A DNA stretch of 64,000 nucleotides from assembly GCF_017883985.1 (NCBI RefSeq), contig NZ_PRDG01000005.1, positions 1 to 64,000 on the forward strand, given 5' to 3'. The DNA comes from Streptococcus oricebi (GTDB lineage Bacteria > Bacillota > Bacilli > Lactobacillales > Streptococcaceae). Of this stretch, positions 17,345-25,079 are shown piece after piece (the stretch's first letter is position 1; the number at the start of each line of letters is the position of its first letter). The position numbers were made by a program, and so were the translations under genes. A model generated the notes under the pieces. It was not told the origin of the DNA. It saw nothing but the letters and a program-made list of their open reading frames with translations, and did no database searches.

Positions 17345-18448
17345 ATGGCAACCCTATCGTTAAAGGAAATTTATAAGAGATATGATAACGGTTTTGAGGC
17401 CGTACAAGATTTTAATTTGGAAGTGGCAGACAAGGAGTTTATTGCCCTGGTCGGCCCGTCTGGTTGTGGAAAGTCAACCACCCTGCGCATGATTGCGGGT
17501 CTAGAGGATATTACTGAAGGCGAATTTTATATCGGTCAGACCTTGGTTAACGATGTTGAACCCAAGGACCGAGACATCGCTATGGTCTTTCAGTCTTATG
17601 CCCTCTATCCTCACATGTCTGTCTATGACAATATGGCCTTCTCCCTCAAGCTCAATAAGGTCTCTAAGGAAGAGATTGACAAGAAGGTCAAGGAGGCCGC
17701 GGAAGTCTTAGGCCTGTCCAACCTCTTGGACAGAAAACCCAAGGCCTTATCCGGAGGACAAAGACAGCGGGTGGCCCTGGGTCGGGCTATCGTCCGCTCT
17801 CCTAAGGTCTTTCTCATGGATGAGCCCCTGTCTAATCTGGACGCTAAATTGCGGGGCAATATGCGGGCGGAGATTATCCGTATTCATAAGCAGCTCGGGG
17901 CAACGACTATCTATGTCACCCATGACCAGACAGAAGCCATGACCATGGCTGATCGGATTGTGGTTATGAATGCAGGGATTGTCCAGCAAATAGCTGCTCC
18001 TAAGGAGATTTACGAAAATCCCAAAAATCTCTTCGTGGCCGGCTTTATCGGTGCTCCAACCATGAACTTCCTCAAGGGAACGATTGGTATGGGCGACTTC
18101 ATTGCCGACAATGGCTCCCACTTTGCCTTGTCAGAAGGCCAATATGCCCGCCTAAAAGAAAAGGGCTATGCTGGCAAGCGGGTCATTTTGGGAATCCGAC
18201 CAGAAAACATCTCAAACGATCCGCTGGTTCTAGAAACCTATCCCAAAGCTCAAATCCAGGCTCCAGTCAAGGTGGCCGAGCTTTTGGGTGCTGAGTACAT
18301 CATCCACACAGAGGTGGGGGATGAGGCGATTAAGGCCATTGTCCACAGCCGTCAAGATGTCAAGATGGGACAAGAGATGACTCTGGCCTTTGATATGAAT
18401 CGAGCGCATTTCTTTGACTTAGAGACAGAAGAGAGTATACTATATTAA
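17345..18448 (+). CDS. malK: Carbohydrate ABC transporter ATP-binding protein (MalK/MsmK/UgpC type)
   Basis: This 367-residue ATPase energises carbohydrate importers. Walker A is GPSGCGKST near residue 37, the signature is LSGGQRQR near 134, and Walker B is [13 protein letters not shown] near 153, followed by the His switch ([10 protein letters not shown]). A C-terminal MalK-type OB domain follows from about residue 235. It lies 2 bases after malQ. In pneumococcus the shared ATPase MsmK is encoded elsewhere, so having one inside the mal cluster makes this maltodextrin system self-contained. MsmK identity cannot be excluded from sequence alone. Confidence 0.9.
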   Translation: MATLSLKEIYKRYDNGFEAVQDFNLEVADKEFIALVGPSGCGKSTTLRMIAGLEDITEGEFYIGQTLVNDVEPKDRDIAMVFQSYALYPHMSVYDNMAFSLKLNKVSKEEIDKKVKEAAEVLGLSNLLDRKPKALSGGQRQRVALGRAIVRSPKVFLMDEPLSNLDAKLRGNMRAEIIRIHKQLGATTIYVTHDQTEAMTMADRIVVMNAGIVQQIAAPKEIYENPKNLFVAGFIGAPTMNFLKGTIGMGDFIADNGSHFALSEGQYARLKEKGYAGKRVILGIRPENISNDPLVLETYPKAQIQAPVKVAELLGAEYIIHTEVGDEAIKAIVHSRQDVKMGQEMTLAFDMNRAHFFDLETEESILY

Positions 18449-18480
18449 GACCAACTGATGGAGGGGAATTTTAAAACGAC

Positions 18481-20742
18481 ATGTTAAATTTACAAACAAC
18501 CGTACAGGCAGCTTATAACAAGCCTATTTCAGAGTGTAGCAATGAGGAACTCTATGTAGCCCTCCTCAACTTCACCAAGGCTGTGTCTAGCATCAAGCCA
18601 ATCAACAACAGCAAGAAAAAACTTTACTATATTTCAGCTGAATTTCTAATCGGAAAACTACTATCAAATAACCTGATCAACCTAGGCCTCTATGACTCAG
18701 TCAAGGAGGAACTGGCTGAAAATGGCAAGGACTTGATTGCGATTGAAGAGGTGGAATTAGAGCCTTCTCTGGGGAATGGGGGCTTGGGCCGTCTGGCAGC
18801 CTGCTTCTTGGACTCTATTGCAACCCTGGGTCTAAATGGGGACGGAATTGGTCTTAACTACCACTATGGTCTCTTCCAGCAGGTCCTGAAAAATAACCAG
18901 CAGGAAACCATTCCCAACCGTTGGCTCAAACGCCAAAGCTGGTTGACCACCTCCCACCATTCTTACGAGGTGCCTTTTGCCCACTTTACCCTGAAATCAA
19001 TGCTTTATGATATTGATGTACCAGGTTATAAGACTGCCAAGAAAAACCGCCTCCGTCTCTTTGATTTGGCCTCTGTGGATGGCTCAATTATCCATGACGG
19101 TATTCAATTTGACAAGACAGATATTGCCAAGAACCTGACCCTCTTCCTTTATCCGGACGACTCTGACCGCCAAGGGGAGCTCCTGCGGATTTTCCAACAG
19201 TACTTTATGGTCTCCAATGGAGCCCAGTTAATTCTGGACGAGGCAGTTTCAAGAGGTTCCAACCTTTATGACTTGGCAGACTATGCAGTGATTCAGATTA
19301 ACGATACCCACCCATCCTTGGTTATTCCTGAAATGATTCGTCTCCTGATGCTAGCAGGAATTGAGATGGATACAGCGATCAATATTGTTCGTTCAATGAC
19401 AGCCTATACCAACCATACTATTCTGGCTGAAGCCCTGGAAAAATGGCCGCTGGACTTCTTGGAAGAAGTGGTCCCTCACTTGGTACCGATTATTCAAGAG
19501 TTGGATCGTCGCGTCAAGGAAAGCTATCAAGACCCAGCTGTGCAGATTATTGATGAGCATGGTCGGGTGCACATGGCCCACATGGATATCCACTATGGTT
19601 ACAGTGTCAATGGGGTAGCAGCTCTGCATACCGAAATCCTTAAACATTCAGAGCTCAAGCCTTTCTATGACATCTATCCTGAAAAGTTCAACAACAAGAC
19701 CAACGGAATCACCTTCCGCCGCTGGCTCATGCATGCTAATCCACGCTTGACCAGCCTCTTGGATGACTACCTAGGTCATGGCTGGCACCACGATGCTAGC
19801 CAACTTGAAGAGCTCTTACAGCTGGAGGATAGTAAGGCCCTCAAAGAAAGCCTGGAAAAAATCAAGGCCCACAACAAGCGCAAGCTCGTTCGCCACATGA
19901 AGGAACGCCAAGGATTTGAAGTGAATCCAAATGCTATCTTTGATATTCAAATCAAGCGTCTCCACGAATACAAACGCCAACAGATGAATGCCCTCTATGT
20001 CATTCATAAGTATTTGGACATCAAGGCAGGCCACATCCCTGCACGTCCTCTGACCGTATTTTTTGGAGGAAAGGCTGCTCCTGCCTATACCATCGCTCAA
20101 GACATCATCCACCTGATTATGTGTTTATCAGAAGTGATTGCAAATGACCCTCAAGTAGCTCCTCACCTGCAAGTGGTTATGGTAGAAAACTACAATGTCA
20201 CAGCGGCTAGCTTCTTGATTCCGGCCGCCGACATTTCTGAGCAAATTTCCCTAGCTTCCAAGGAAGCTTCTGGAACAGGAAACATGAAGTTTATGCTAAA
20301 TGGAGCCCTGACCCTGGGAACTTCAGACGGAGCTAATGTGGAAATTCATGAGCTAGTTGGCGATGATAATATCTACATCTTTGGTGAAAAGAGTGAAACA
20401 GTTATCGATCTCTATGCCCAAAGTGGCTATCTGGCGCGTGCCTACTATGAGCGCCCAAGTATCCAACCCCTAGTTGACTTTATTGTCAGCGAGCCTGTGC
20501 TCAAGGTTGGAAATCCTGAACGCCTAGAGCGCCTCTACCATGAATTGATTAACAAGGACTGGTTTATGACCCTGCTGGACTTGGAAGACTATATCGCAAC
20601 CAAGGAAAAAATGCTGGCAGACTACGAAGATCGAGACAGTTGGCTGAACAAGGTCATTGTCAATATCGCCAAGGCTGGCTTCTTCTCATCTGACCGCACC
20701 ATCGCTCAGTATAATGAAGAAGTATGGCATTTAGAAAAATAA
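18481..20742 (+). CDS. malP: Glycogen/maltodextrin phosphorylase
   Basis: This 753-residue GT35 enzyme cleaves terminal alpha-1,4 bonds of maltodextrins with phosphate to give glucose 1-phosphate. Visible motifs are [19 protein letters not shown] near residue 92 and the pyridoxal-phosphate site [17 protein letters not shown] near residue 595, whose Lys carries the cofactor. The best ribosome site, GGAGGGG, is rather far (14 bases) from the ATG. It ends the malQ-malK-malP operon, and a hairpin at 20748-20803 follows. Confidence 0.95.
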   Translation: MLNLQTTVQAAYNKPISECSNEELYVALLNFTKAVSSIKPINNSKKKLYYISAEFLIGKLLSNNLINLGLYDSVKEELAENGKDLIAIEEVELEPSLGNGGLGRLAACFLDSIATLGLNGDGIGLNYHYGLFQQVLKNNQQETIPNRWLKRQSWLTTSHHSYEVPFAHFTLKSMLYDIDVPGYKTAKKNRLRLFDLASVDGSIIHDGIQFDKTDIAKNLTLFLYPDDSDRQGELLRIFQQYFMVSNGAQLILDEAVSRGSNLYDLADYAVIQINDTHPSLVIPEMIRLLMLAGIEMDTAINIVRSMTAYTNHTILAEALEKWPLDFLEEVVPHLVPIIQELDRRVKESYQDPAVQIIDEHGRVHMAHMDIHYGYSVNGVAALHTEILKHSELKPFYDIYPEKFNNKTNGITFRRWLMHANPRLTSLLDDYLGHGWHHDASQLEELLQLEDSKALKESLEKIKAHNKRKLVRHMKERQGFEVNPNAIFDIQIKRLHEYKRQQMNALYVIHKYLDIKAGHIPARPLTVFFGGKAAPAYTIAQDIIHLIMCLSEVIANDPQVAPHLQVVMVENYNVTAASFLIPAADISEQISLASKEASGTGNMKFMLNGALTLGTSDGANVEIHELVGDDNIYIFGEKSETVIDLYAQSGYLARAYYERPSIQPLVDFIVSEPVLKVGNPERLERLYHELINKDWFMTLLDLEDYIATKEKMLADYEDRDSWLNKVIVNIAKAGFFSSDRTIAQYNEEVWHLEK

Positions 20743-20747
20743 AATAA

Positions 20748-20803
20748 AGGAAGTGGGACAAGGAAGATTCCTTTGCAGGAATGCCCCTGTCCTCTCCTTT
20801 TTG
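20748..20803 (+). terminator. Terminator of the malQ-malK-malP operon
   Basis: AAGGAagtGGGACA pairs imperfectly with TGTCCtctCCTTTTT. An inner GGAA...TTCC pairing is present, and T residues follow. The GTGGGACA start resembles the streptococcal terminator-type repeat at 31239. Confidence 0.65.
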
Positions 20804-20871
20804 TTTTGCCCTATTTTTCGCAAGGATGTTTGATTTCTACCAGGATTAAAGAGGAAAAACATCCAAAAACA

Positions 20872-20938
20872 ACCGTTTAGGAACAAAAAACGACTTTTTA
20901 GGGATTTGGCTTACAAAAAAGTTTTCCTGGTCTATAAT
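20872..20938 (+). promoter_or_regulatory. Promoter of small RNA 1 with LytTR-type direct repeat
   Basis: ACCGTTTAG (20872-20880) and ACTTTTTAG (20893-20901) are separated by 12 bases, the 9-12-9 layout used by LytTR-domain regulators such as AgrA and ComE. TATAAT is at 20933-20938. There is no clear -35, consistent with activation. Confidence 0.7.
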
Positions 20939-20944
20939 AAGAGT

Positions 20945-21075
20945 ATAGAAAAGAGGAAAGATAAGCTTTCTCCCAAGTTGCTTCCCGGCAATGTCCTTCT
21001 TACTTATCTTTCCTTGGTTTCTATTGAATGAAAAAGATTAGTCAGAGTAAAGTCCTAAGCACTCTGATTTTTTTA
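20945..21075 (+). ncRNA. Putative small RNA 1 of the tandem array
   Basis: The predicted transcript is about 131 nt, from about 7 bases after the TATAAT box to the T-run of its terminator (21043-21075). Its 5' part folds strongly. ATAGAAA (20945-20951) pairs with TTTCTAT (21018-21024), and AGGAAAGATAAG (20954-20965) pairs perfectly with 21003-21014. The large loop contains TCTCCC, a sub-hairpin TTGC-TTCCCG-GCAA (20978-20991) and GTCCTTCTT. Pyrimidine-rich loops like these can pair with Shine-Dalgarno sequences, so a trans-acting antisense RNA is the likely role. The start point is estimated. Confidence 0.7.
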
Positions 21076-21104
21076 TGTCTTTTCTAGCTTTTTAAGAAAA
21101 AGCA

Positions 21105-21171
21105 ACCGTTTAGGAACAAAAAACGACTTTTTAGGGATTAAGCTTACAAAAAAGTTTCCTTGGTCTATAAT
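21105..21171 (+). promoter_or_regulatory. Promoter of small RNA 2 with LytTR-type direct repeat
   Basis: ACCGTTTAG (21105-21113), 12 bases, ACTTTTTAG (21126-21134), then TATAAT (21166-21171). The layout and sequence are identical to unit 1, although the bases between repeat and -10 have drifted. Confidence 0.7.
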
Positions 21172-21177
21172 AAGAGT

Positions 21178-21308
21178 ATAGAAAAGAGGAAGGTGAGTTT
21201 TCTCCCAAATTGCCTCCCAGCAATGTCCTTCTTAGCTTATTTTTCTTAGTTTCTATTGAATGAAAAAGATTAGTCAGAGTAAAGTCCTAAGCACTCTGAT
21301 TTTTTTAT
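21178..21308 (+). ncRNA. Putative small RNA 2 of the tandem array
   Basis: This has the same architecture as RNA 1. The stem arms have changed in both halves (GGAAGGTGAG against CTTATTTTTC), yet pairing is kept through G-U pairs and one bulge. The sub-hairpin is TTGC-CTCCCA-GCAA, so the exposed apical loop differs from copies 1 and 3. The terminator is identical to that of copy 1. Confidence 0.7.
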
Positions 21309-21337
21309 GTCCTTTTCTAGCTTGTTAAGAAAAAACA

Positions 21338-21404
21338 ACCGTTTAGGAACAAAAAACGACTTTTTAGGGATTTGGCTTACAAAAAGGTTTTCTTGATCTA
21401 TAAT
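21338..21404 (+). promoter_or_regulatory. Promoter of small RNA 3 with LytTR-type direct repeat
   Basis: ACCGTTTAG (21338-21346), 12 bases, ACTTTTTAG (21359-21367), then TATAAT (21399-21404). Confidence 0.7.
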
Positions 21405-21410
21405 AAGAGT

Positions 21411-21540
21411 ATAGAAAAGAGGAAGATAAGTTTTCTCCCAAATTGCTTTCCCGGCAATGTCCTTCTTAGCTTATCTTTCCCTGCTTTCTATTGATATTTG
21501 TAAGTTCATCAGAGTTATTCCCAAAACTCTGATTTTTTTA
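21411..21540 (+). ncRNA. Putative small RNA 3 of the tandem array
   Basis: This has the same 5' stem and loop (sub-hairpin TTGC-TTTCCCG-GCAA). Its 3' region differs in sequence from the other copies, yet still ends in a terminator made of CAGAGTT (21510-21516) and AACTCTG (21525-21531) plus T residues. The 5' arm lacks one A relative to copy 1, giving a bulge. Confidence 0.68.
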
Positions 21541-21611
21541 TAGGCAAATTTCTTACTTGGTCAAAGTTGGGCCAGTTAGCAATTTTCCTAGTATTCATCC
21601 GGAGGTAAACA

Positions 21612-22133
21612 ATGAAGAAAAAACCGATTTATTTATATGTCCTGGTCATTATTTCCTCGGTTCTCTCCCTGCTAGGTGTCTTTAGCTATTTTACGGCTAG
21701 TCCGAAAAAGCCAGAGGCCGACCAGCTTAAGATGATGGGGCTGGATAAGCAACAGGCTAGTCAATATCAGACCTTCTTGGACAAAAGTTTTACTCAATTT
21801 CATAATCCTCTGGCTCTCCTGCTTATTATTTGTTCGCTGGTGATTTTAGGGGCAAGCATCTATTTCCTTTTCTTTAAAAAGGATCTTCTCTGGGCCCACC
21901 TGGCTTATAGTGCTTATCTGATATTTGGTTTGCTTGAGCTTATCTATAATCGTATCTTATCTGGGCAAGTGCTGGCTTATCTGACTATTCCTCAACTTAA
22001 GGAGCTACAGATACAGGTGGAAAATGTCGCATATATCTTCTCTTTGGTCTTTCAATCTCTCTTTTTGGCCATTGTTCTTTTTAAGCTGTGGCGCCAGCAA
22101 AGAATCTTGGAGCAAGAAGAAGTTTCAGTTTAA
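21612..22133 (+). CDS. Four-helix membrane protein, unknown function
   Basis: This 173-residue protein has hydrophobic segments near residues 6-28, 65-87, 95-115 and 135-160. An extracytoplasmic stretch rich in Lys and Gln lies between the first two. The ribosome site CGGAGG precedes the ATG. I recognise no domain. It follows the small-RNA array by 70 bases and has a terminator after it, so it looks monocistronic. Confidence 0.75.
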   Translation: MKKKPIYLYVLVIISSVLSLLGVFSYFTASPKKPEADQLKMMGLDKQQASQYQTFLDKSFTQFHNPLALLLIICSLVILGASIYFLFFKKDLLWAHLAYSAYLIFGLLELIYNRILSGQVLAYLTIPQLKELQIQVENVAYIFSLVFQSLFLAIVLFKLWRQQRILEQEEVSV

Positions 22134-22140
22134 ATTTGAC

Positions 22141-22197
22141 AAATAGCAGTTAGGAGCTTAAAATTTAAGAGAGCGACTAGCTGTTATTTTTTATTTT
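22141..22197 (+). terminator. Terminator after the four-helix protein gene
   Basis: AATAGCAG (22142-22149) pairs with CTGTTATT (22181-22188, one G-U). An inner CTTAAAATTTAAG pairing is present, then a T-rich run. Confidence 0.6.
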
Positions 22198-22209
22198 AGG
22201 AGTAAGGAT

Positions 22210-22668
22210 ATGAAAAAAATTTCCCTTGTTTATATTAGTTTGAGTGGTAATACTGAGAGTTTTATCAAGCGTTTGACGGCCTTTTTGCAGGAAAATCATG
22301 AGGGATTGGAAGTAGAGCAGGTCAATATCAAGGATTTGGTCAAGGAGGGCCAGGCCTTTTTCGCGGTCAACAATCCCTTTGTGGCCTTTCTCCCAACCTA
22401 TCTGGAAGGTGGCAATGGTGTGGACACAGGTGATGTGGAAATTTTGACCAATGATTTGGGGAAATTTATCGCCTTTGCTGACAATGTCCAGAACTGTCTG
22501 GGAATCGTGGGAAGTGGTAACCGGAATTTTAACAATCAATACTGCCTGACTGCCAAGCAATATGCTGAGCGTTTTGGCTTTCCAGTCCTGGATACCTTTG
22601 AGTTGCGGGGCCTACAAAATGACATCCAACGTATCGGTCAAAAAATCGCAACTCTTTATCAATTATAA
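22210..22668 (+). CDS. nrdI: NrdI flavoprotein for class Ib ribonucleotide reductase
   Basis: This 152-residue flavodoxin-like protein supplies the oxidant for assembling the dimanganese-tyrosyl cofactor of NrdF. The FMN phosphate loop is visible near residues 8-16 (YISLSGNTE). The family-typical [12 protein letters not shown] stretch is near 98-109. It is a single gene here; nrdE and nrdF are not in the window. It is convergent with argS and shares a bidirectional terminator with it. Confidence 0.9.
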   Translation: MKKISLVYISLSGNTESFIKRLTAFLQENHEGLEVEQVNIKDLVKEGQAFFAVNNPFVAFLPTYLEGGNGVDTGDVEILTNDLGKFIAFADNVQNCLGIVGSGNRNFNNQYCLTAKQYAERFGFPVLDTFELRGLQNDIQRIGQKIATLYQL

Positions 22669-22697
22669 AAAAGAGATTGGAAAACCAATCTCTTTTT
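22667..22697 (+). terminator. Bidirectional terminator between nrdI and argS
   Basis: AAAAAAGAGATTGG pairs perfectly with CCAATCTCTTTTT around AAAA. The A- and T-runs flank both sides, so it can act in both directions. Confidence 0.88.
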
Positions 22698-22701
22698 ATC
22701 T

Positions 22702-24390
22702 TTACATTTTTTCAGGTGCATCTACTCCCAGCAAACGCAGAGCTTCTTTGAGTACCAGGGCAGTTGAGTAGCTGAGGGCCAGACGGCTGTCCCGCTCAGG
22801 ACTTTCATCCAAAATCCTTGTGTGGGCATAGAAGCGGTTGAAGGCTTGGGCCAGGCTGATTGCATACTTGGCTACAACTGAAGGCTCAAAGTTATCTGAG
22901 GCCCGCTTGATGACGCGTGGGAAGTCTTGGAGTAGTTTGATAATTTCCCAACTTTCAGGGTCCTGTAGGCTGTAGTCTACTGCTGGGTCTGGCTGGAAGT
23001 TGGCCTTGCGCAGGATAGACTGAATCCGAGCGTAGGCGTATTGGATATAAGGACCAGTTTCTCCCTCAAAGGAAACCATAGCTTCTAGGTCGAAGTCATA
23101 ACCGTTACGGCGGTCGGTTTTAAGGTCGTAGAACTTGATAGCACCGACCCCGACTGCATGGGCCACTTCTTCCTTATTTTCTAGGTCGGGATTTTTCTCT
23201 TCGATTTGGTTCTTGGCCCTAGTAATCGCCTCCTGGATAGTTGGCTCAAGCAGGATAATATTTCCCTTACGGGTAGAGAGCTTTTGCTTGTTCTTGGTAA
23301 CCAGACCAAAGTCCACATGGATCATGTCATCGCTCCAGTCAAAGCCCATCTCCTTTAGGACCGCTTTTAGTTGGCGGAAGTGGTTGCTCTGCTCTTGACC
23401 AACGACATAGACATTTTTAACAAAGTTATAGGTCCGAGCCCGATACATGGCGGTTGCAATGTCGCGCGTGATATAAAGAGTGGCCCCATCTGATTTCTTA
23501 ATCAAGGCTGGTGGCAAGTTGTAGTCGTCCAACTCAACCAGTTGTGCACCTTTAGATTCTTTGAGCAAGCCCTTGTCTTCAAGGATTTGCACGCCTTCGT
23601 CCATCTTGTCGTTGTAGAAGGCTTCTCCGTTTAGACTGTCAAATTGGACACCTAATTGGTCATAAATCCGATTAAATTCGACCAGGCTTTCATCGCGGAA
23701 CCATTGCCAGAGTTCGGTTGCTTCAGGATCACCATCTTCCAGTTTTTTGAACCATTGACGGCCTTCTTCGTCTAATTCAGGGTCGTTCTTGATTTCTTCA
23801 TTGATTCGGACATAGAGTTTGAGGAGCTCATCGATAGGATTGGCTTCAACTGCCTTTTGGTCACCCCATTTTTTATAGGCGACCATGAGGAGACCAAATT
23901 GTTTGCCCCAGTCGCCCAAGTGATTGATTTTGATGGTATTGTAGCCCATCTTGCGGAAGATATTTGAAAGGGCATCTCCGATAACGGTCGAGCGCAGGTG
24001 GCCGACTGAGAAGGGCTTGGCGATATTGGGACTGGAAAGGTCGATGGTGATATTTTCACCCTGTCCTTGGTCTTGCTGCCCATAGTTGCTGCCTTCTTTG
24101 ATAACTTCCTGGATGACCTGGTTTGAAATCTTACTTTTATCCAGGAAGAAGTTGAGATAGGGTCCGGTTGCAACAACTTTTTCAAAGGCGCTACTGTCAA
24201 TTTTTTGGGCGAGGTCGCTAGCAATTGCTTGTGGGGCCTTGCGCTCAATCTTGGCTAAAGAGAAGGCAGGAAAGGCGATGTCACCCAAGTCAGAGCTTTT
24301 GGGTTGTTCAAGCAAGTTTAAAATAGCTTCTTGGTCTAAACTGGTTAGGACCTTGGCTAATTCGCTTGCGATTAGTTGTTTATTGTCCAT
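22702..24390 (-). CDS. argS: Arginyl-tRNA synthetase
   Basis: This 562-residue class I synthetase charges tRNA-Arg. The HIGH-type motif appears as [20 protein letters not shown] near residues 120-139. The KMSKS region is the usual degenerate STRKGN near residue 373. The C-terminal DALR anticodon domain ends the protein. It is divergent from argR, with 103 bases between the start codons. Confidence 0.96.
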   Translation of the reverse strand: MDNKQLIASELAKVLTSLDQEAILNLLEQPKSSDLGDIAFPAFSLAKIERKAPQAIASDLAQKIDSSAFEKVVATGPYLNFFLDKSKISNQVIQEVIKEGSNYGQQDQGQGENITIDLSSPNIAKPFSVGHLRSTVIGDALSNIFRKMGYNTIKINHLGDWGKQFGLLMVAYKKWGDQKAVEANPIDELLKLYVRINEEIKNDPELDEEGRQWFKKLEDGDPEATELWQWFRDESLVEFNRIYDQLGVQFDSLNGEAFYNDKMDEGVQILEDKGLLKESKGAQLVELDDYNLPPALIKKSDGATLYITRDIATAMYRARTYNFVKNVYVVGQEQSNHFRQLKAVLKEMGFDWSDDMIHVDFGLVTKNKQKLSTRKGNIILLEPTIQEAITRAKNQIEEKNPDLENKEEVAHAVGVGAIKFYDLKTDRRNGYDFDLEAMVSFEGETGPYIQYAYARIQSILRKANFQPDPAVDYSLQDPESWEIIKLLQDFPRVIKRASDNFEPSVVAKYAISLAQAFNRFYAHTRILDESPERDSRLALSYSTALVLKEALRLLGVDAPEKM

Positions 24391-24416
24391 AAGGTCTCCT
24401 TTAATCTTTTATTATT

Positions 24417-24446
24417 ATTTTATCACAATTTTCAGCGAATCTTCAA
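24417..24446 (-). promoter_or_regulatory. argS promoter
   Basis: On the minus strand TTGAAG (plus 24441-24446), 18 bases, and TAAAAT (plus 24417-24422) with a TG extension form the promoter. Confidence 0.6.
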
Positions 24447-24452
24447 TTTTTT

Positions 24453-24476
24453 TGGTATAATTTAGGGTATAAATAT
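24453..24476 (+). promoter_or_regulatory. argR promoter with a possible ARG-box half
   Basis: The extended -10 is TG-G-TATAAT (24453-24461). Immediately downstream lies GTATA-AA-TATAC, an inverted repeat that resembles half of an ArgR box and may allow autoregulation. Confidence 0.5.
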
Positions 24477-24493
24477 ACAGTGTTGAGGGTGAA

Positions 24494-24934
24494 ATGAAAA
24501 AAAGCAAACGTCATCAGATAATCAAGGATATGATCAAGGCAGAAAAGTTAGGAACGCAAAAAGAAATTCAGGATCGTTTAGAAAAAATCGGGATTTTTGT
24601 AACCCAGACAACCCTCTCGCGGGATTTGCGGGAGATTGGTCTCACCAAGGTGAAGAAGGATGAGAAGAGCTACTATGTCTTGGCCTTTGAAACGGAAGAA
24701 GTCAATCTGATTGAATTTCTATCCAAGCATATTCAAAGTGTTGCTAGGGCAGAGTTTAGCCTGGTCCTCCATACAGACCTGGGCGAGGCTTCTATCTTGG
24801 CCAATGTAGTAGATGGTCACCCAGAGGGGCGGATTTTAGGAACGGTAGCTGGGGCAGACACCCTCTTAGTGATTTGTCGCGACCAAGAGGCGGCAAGCGA
24901 GATTGAAGGAGAGTTGCTCTCAGCCATGGACTAA
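24494..24934 (+). CDS. argR: Arginine repressor-family regulator
   Basis: This 146-residue ArgR protein has an N-terminal winged helix (GTQKEIQDRLEKIGIFVTQTTLSRDLREIGL, about residues 20-50). The C-terminal hexamerisation and arginine-binding domain carries GTVAGADTLLVICRD near residues 115-129. Streptococci often carry several ArgR paralogues; this one is next to argS and mutS, the common streptococcal order. Confidence 0.93.
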   Translation: MKKSKRHQIIKDMIKAEKLGTQKEIQDRLEKIGIFVTQTTLSRDLREIGLTKVKKDEKSYYVLAFETEEVNLIEFLSKHIQSVARAEFSLVLHTDLGEASILANVVDGHPEGRILGTVAGADTLLVICRDQEAASEIEGELLSAMD

Positions 24935-24987
24935 AGCCTTGGCCCAAAGAGCTAGTATAAACTTCAAGGATGATTAGATAAGTTCTA

Positions 24988-25050
24988 GGAGATCTCAAAA
25001 CAGGATTTGGCTGAAGAGGCCAGCTTGCTGTTTCAGGTCTCCCTCTCTTT
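24988..25050 (+). terminator. Possible terminator between argR and mutS
   Basis: GGAGATCTCAAAACAG and CTGTTTCAGGTCTCC can pair with an interior mismatch around a GGCT/CAGC-type apical helix, followed by CTCTCTTTT. It is imperfect, so read-through from argR to mutS remains possible. Confidence 0.4.
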
Positions 25051-25079
25051 TGTTAGGGACAAAATAAGAAAGGATAACA

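Larger units (their letters stand above)
20871..21540 (+). repeat. Array of three tandem ~233-bp units carrying small-RNA genes
   Basis: Units begin at 20871, 21104 and 21337, giving an exact 233-base period. Each contains, in order: the direct repeat ACCGTTTAG-N12-ACTTTTTAG, a TATAAT box, a long imperfect inverted repeat with a C-rich loop, and an intrinsic terminator (CAGAGT...ACTCTG then T residues). The third unit diverges after about 21494 but keeps the terminator fold. No unit has a convincing open reading frame. The 20804-20870 lead-in holds a further inverted repeat, GGATGTTT (20824) and AAACATCC (20857). Confidence 0.9.

Noticed and set aside
20871..21100. CiaR-controlled csRNA genes
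   Set aside because: The TTTAAG-N5-TTTAAG box is absent before the RNAs; the 21-base period repeat fits LytTR regulators instead.
20871..21540. CRISPR array
   Set aside because: The repeat unit is 233 bases with promoter and terminator in each; there are no short repeats with unique spacers.
22177..22560. 127-codon minus-strand frame over nrdI
   Set aside because: It is antisense to nrdI, with no initiation signal and no family likeness.
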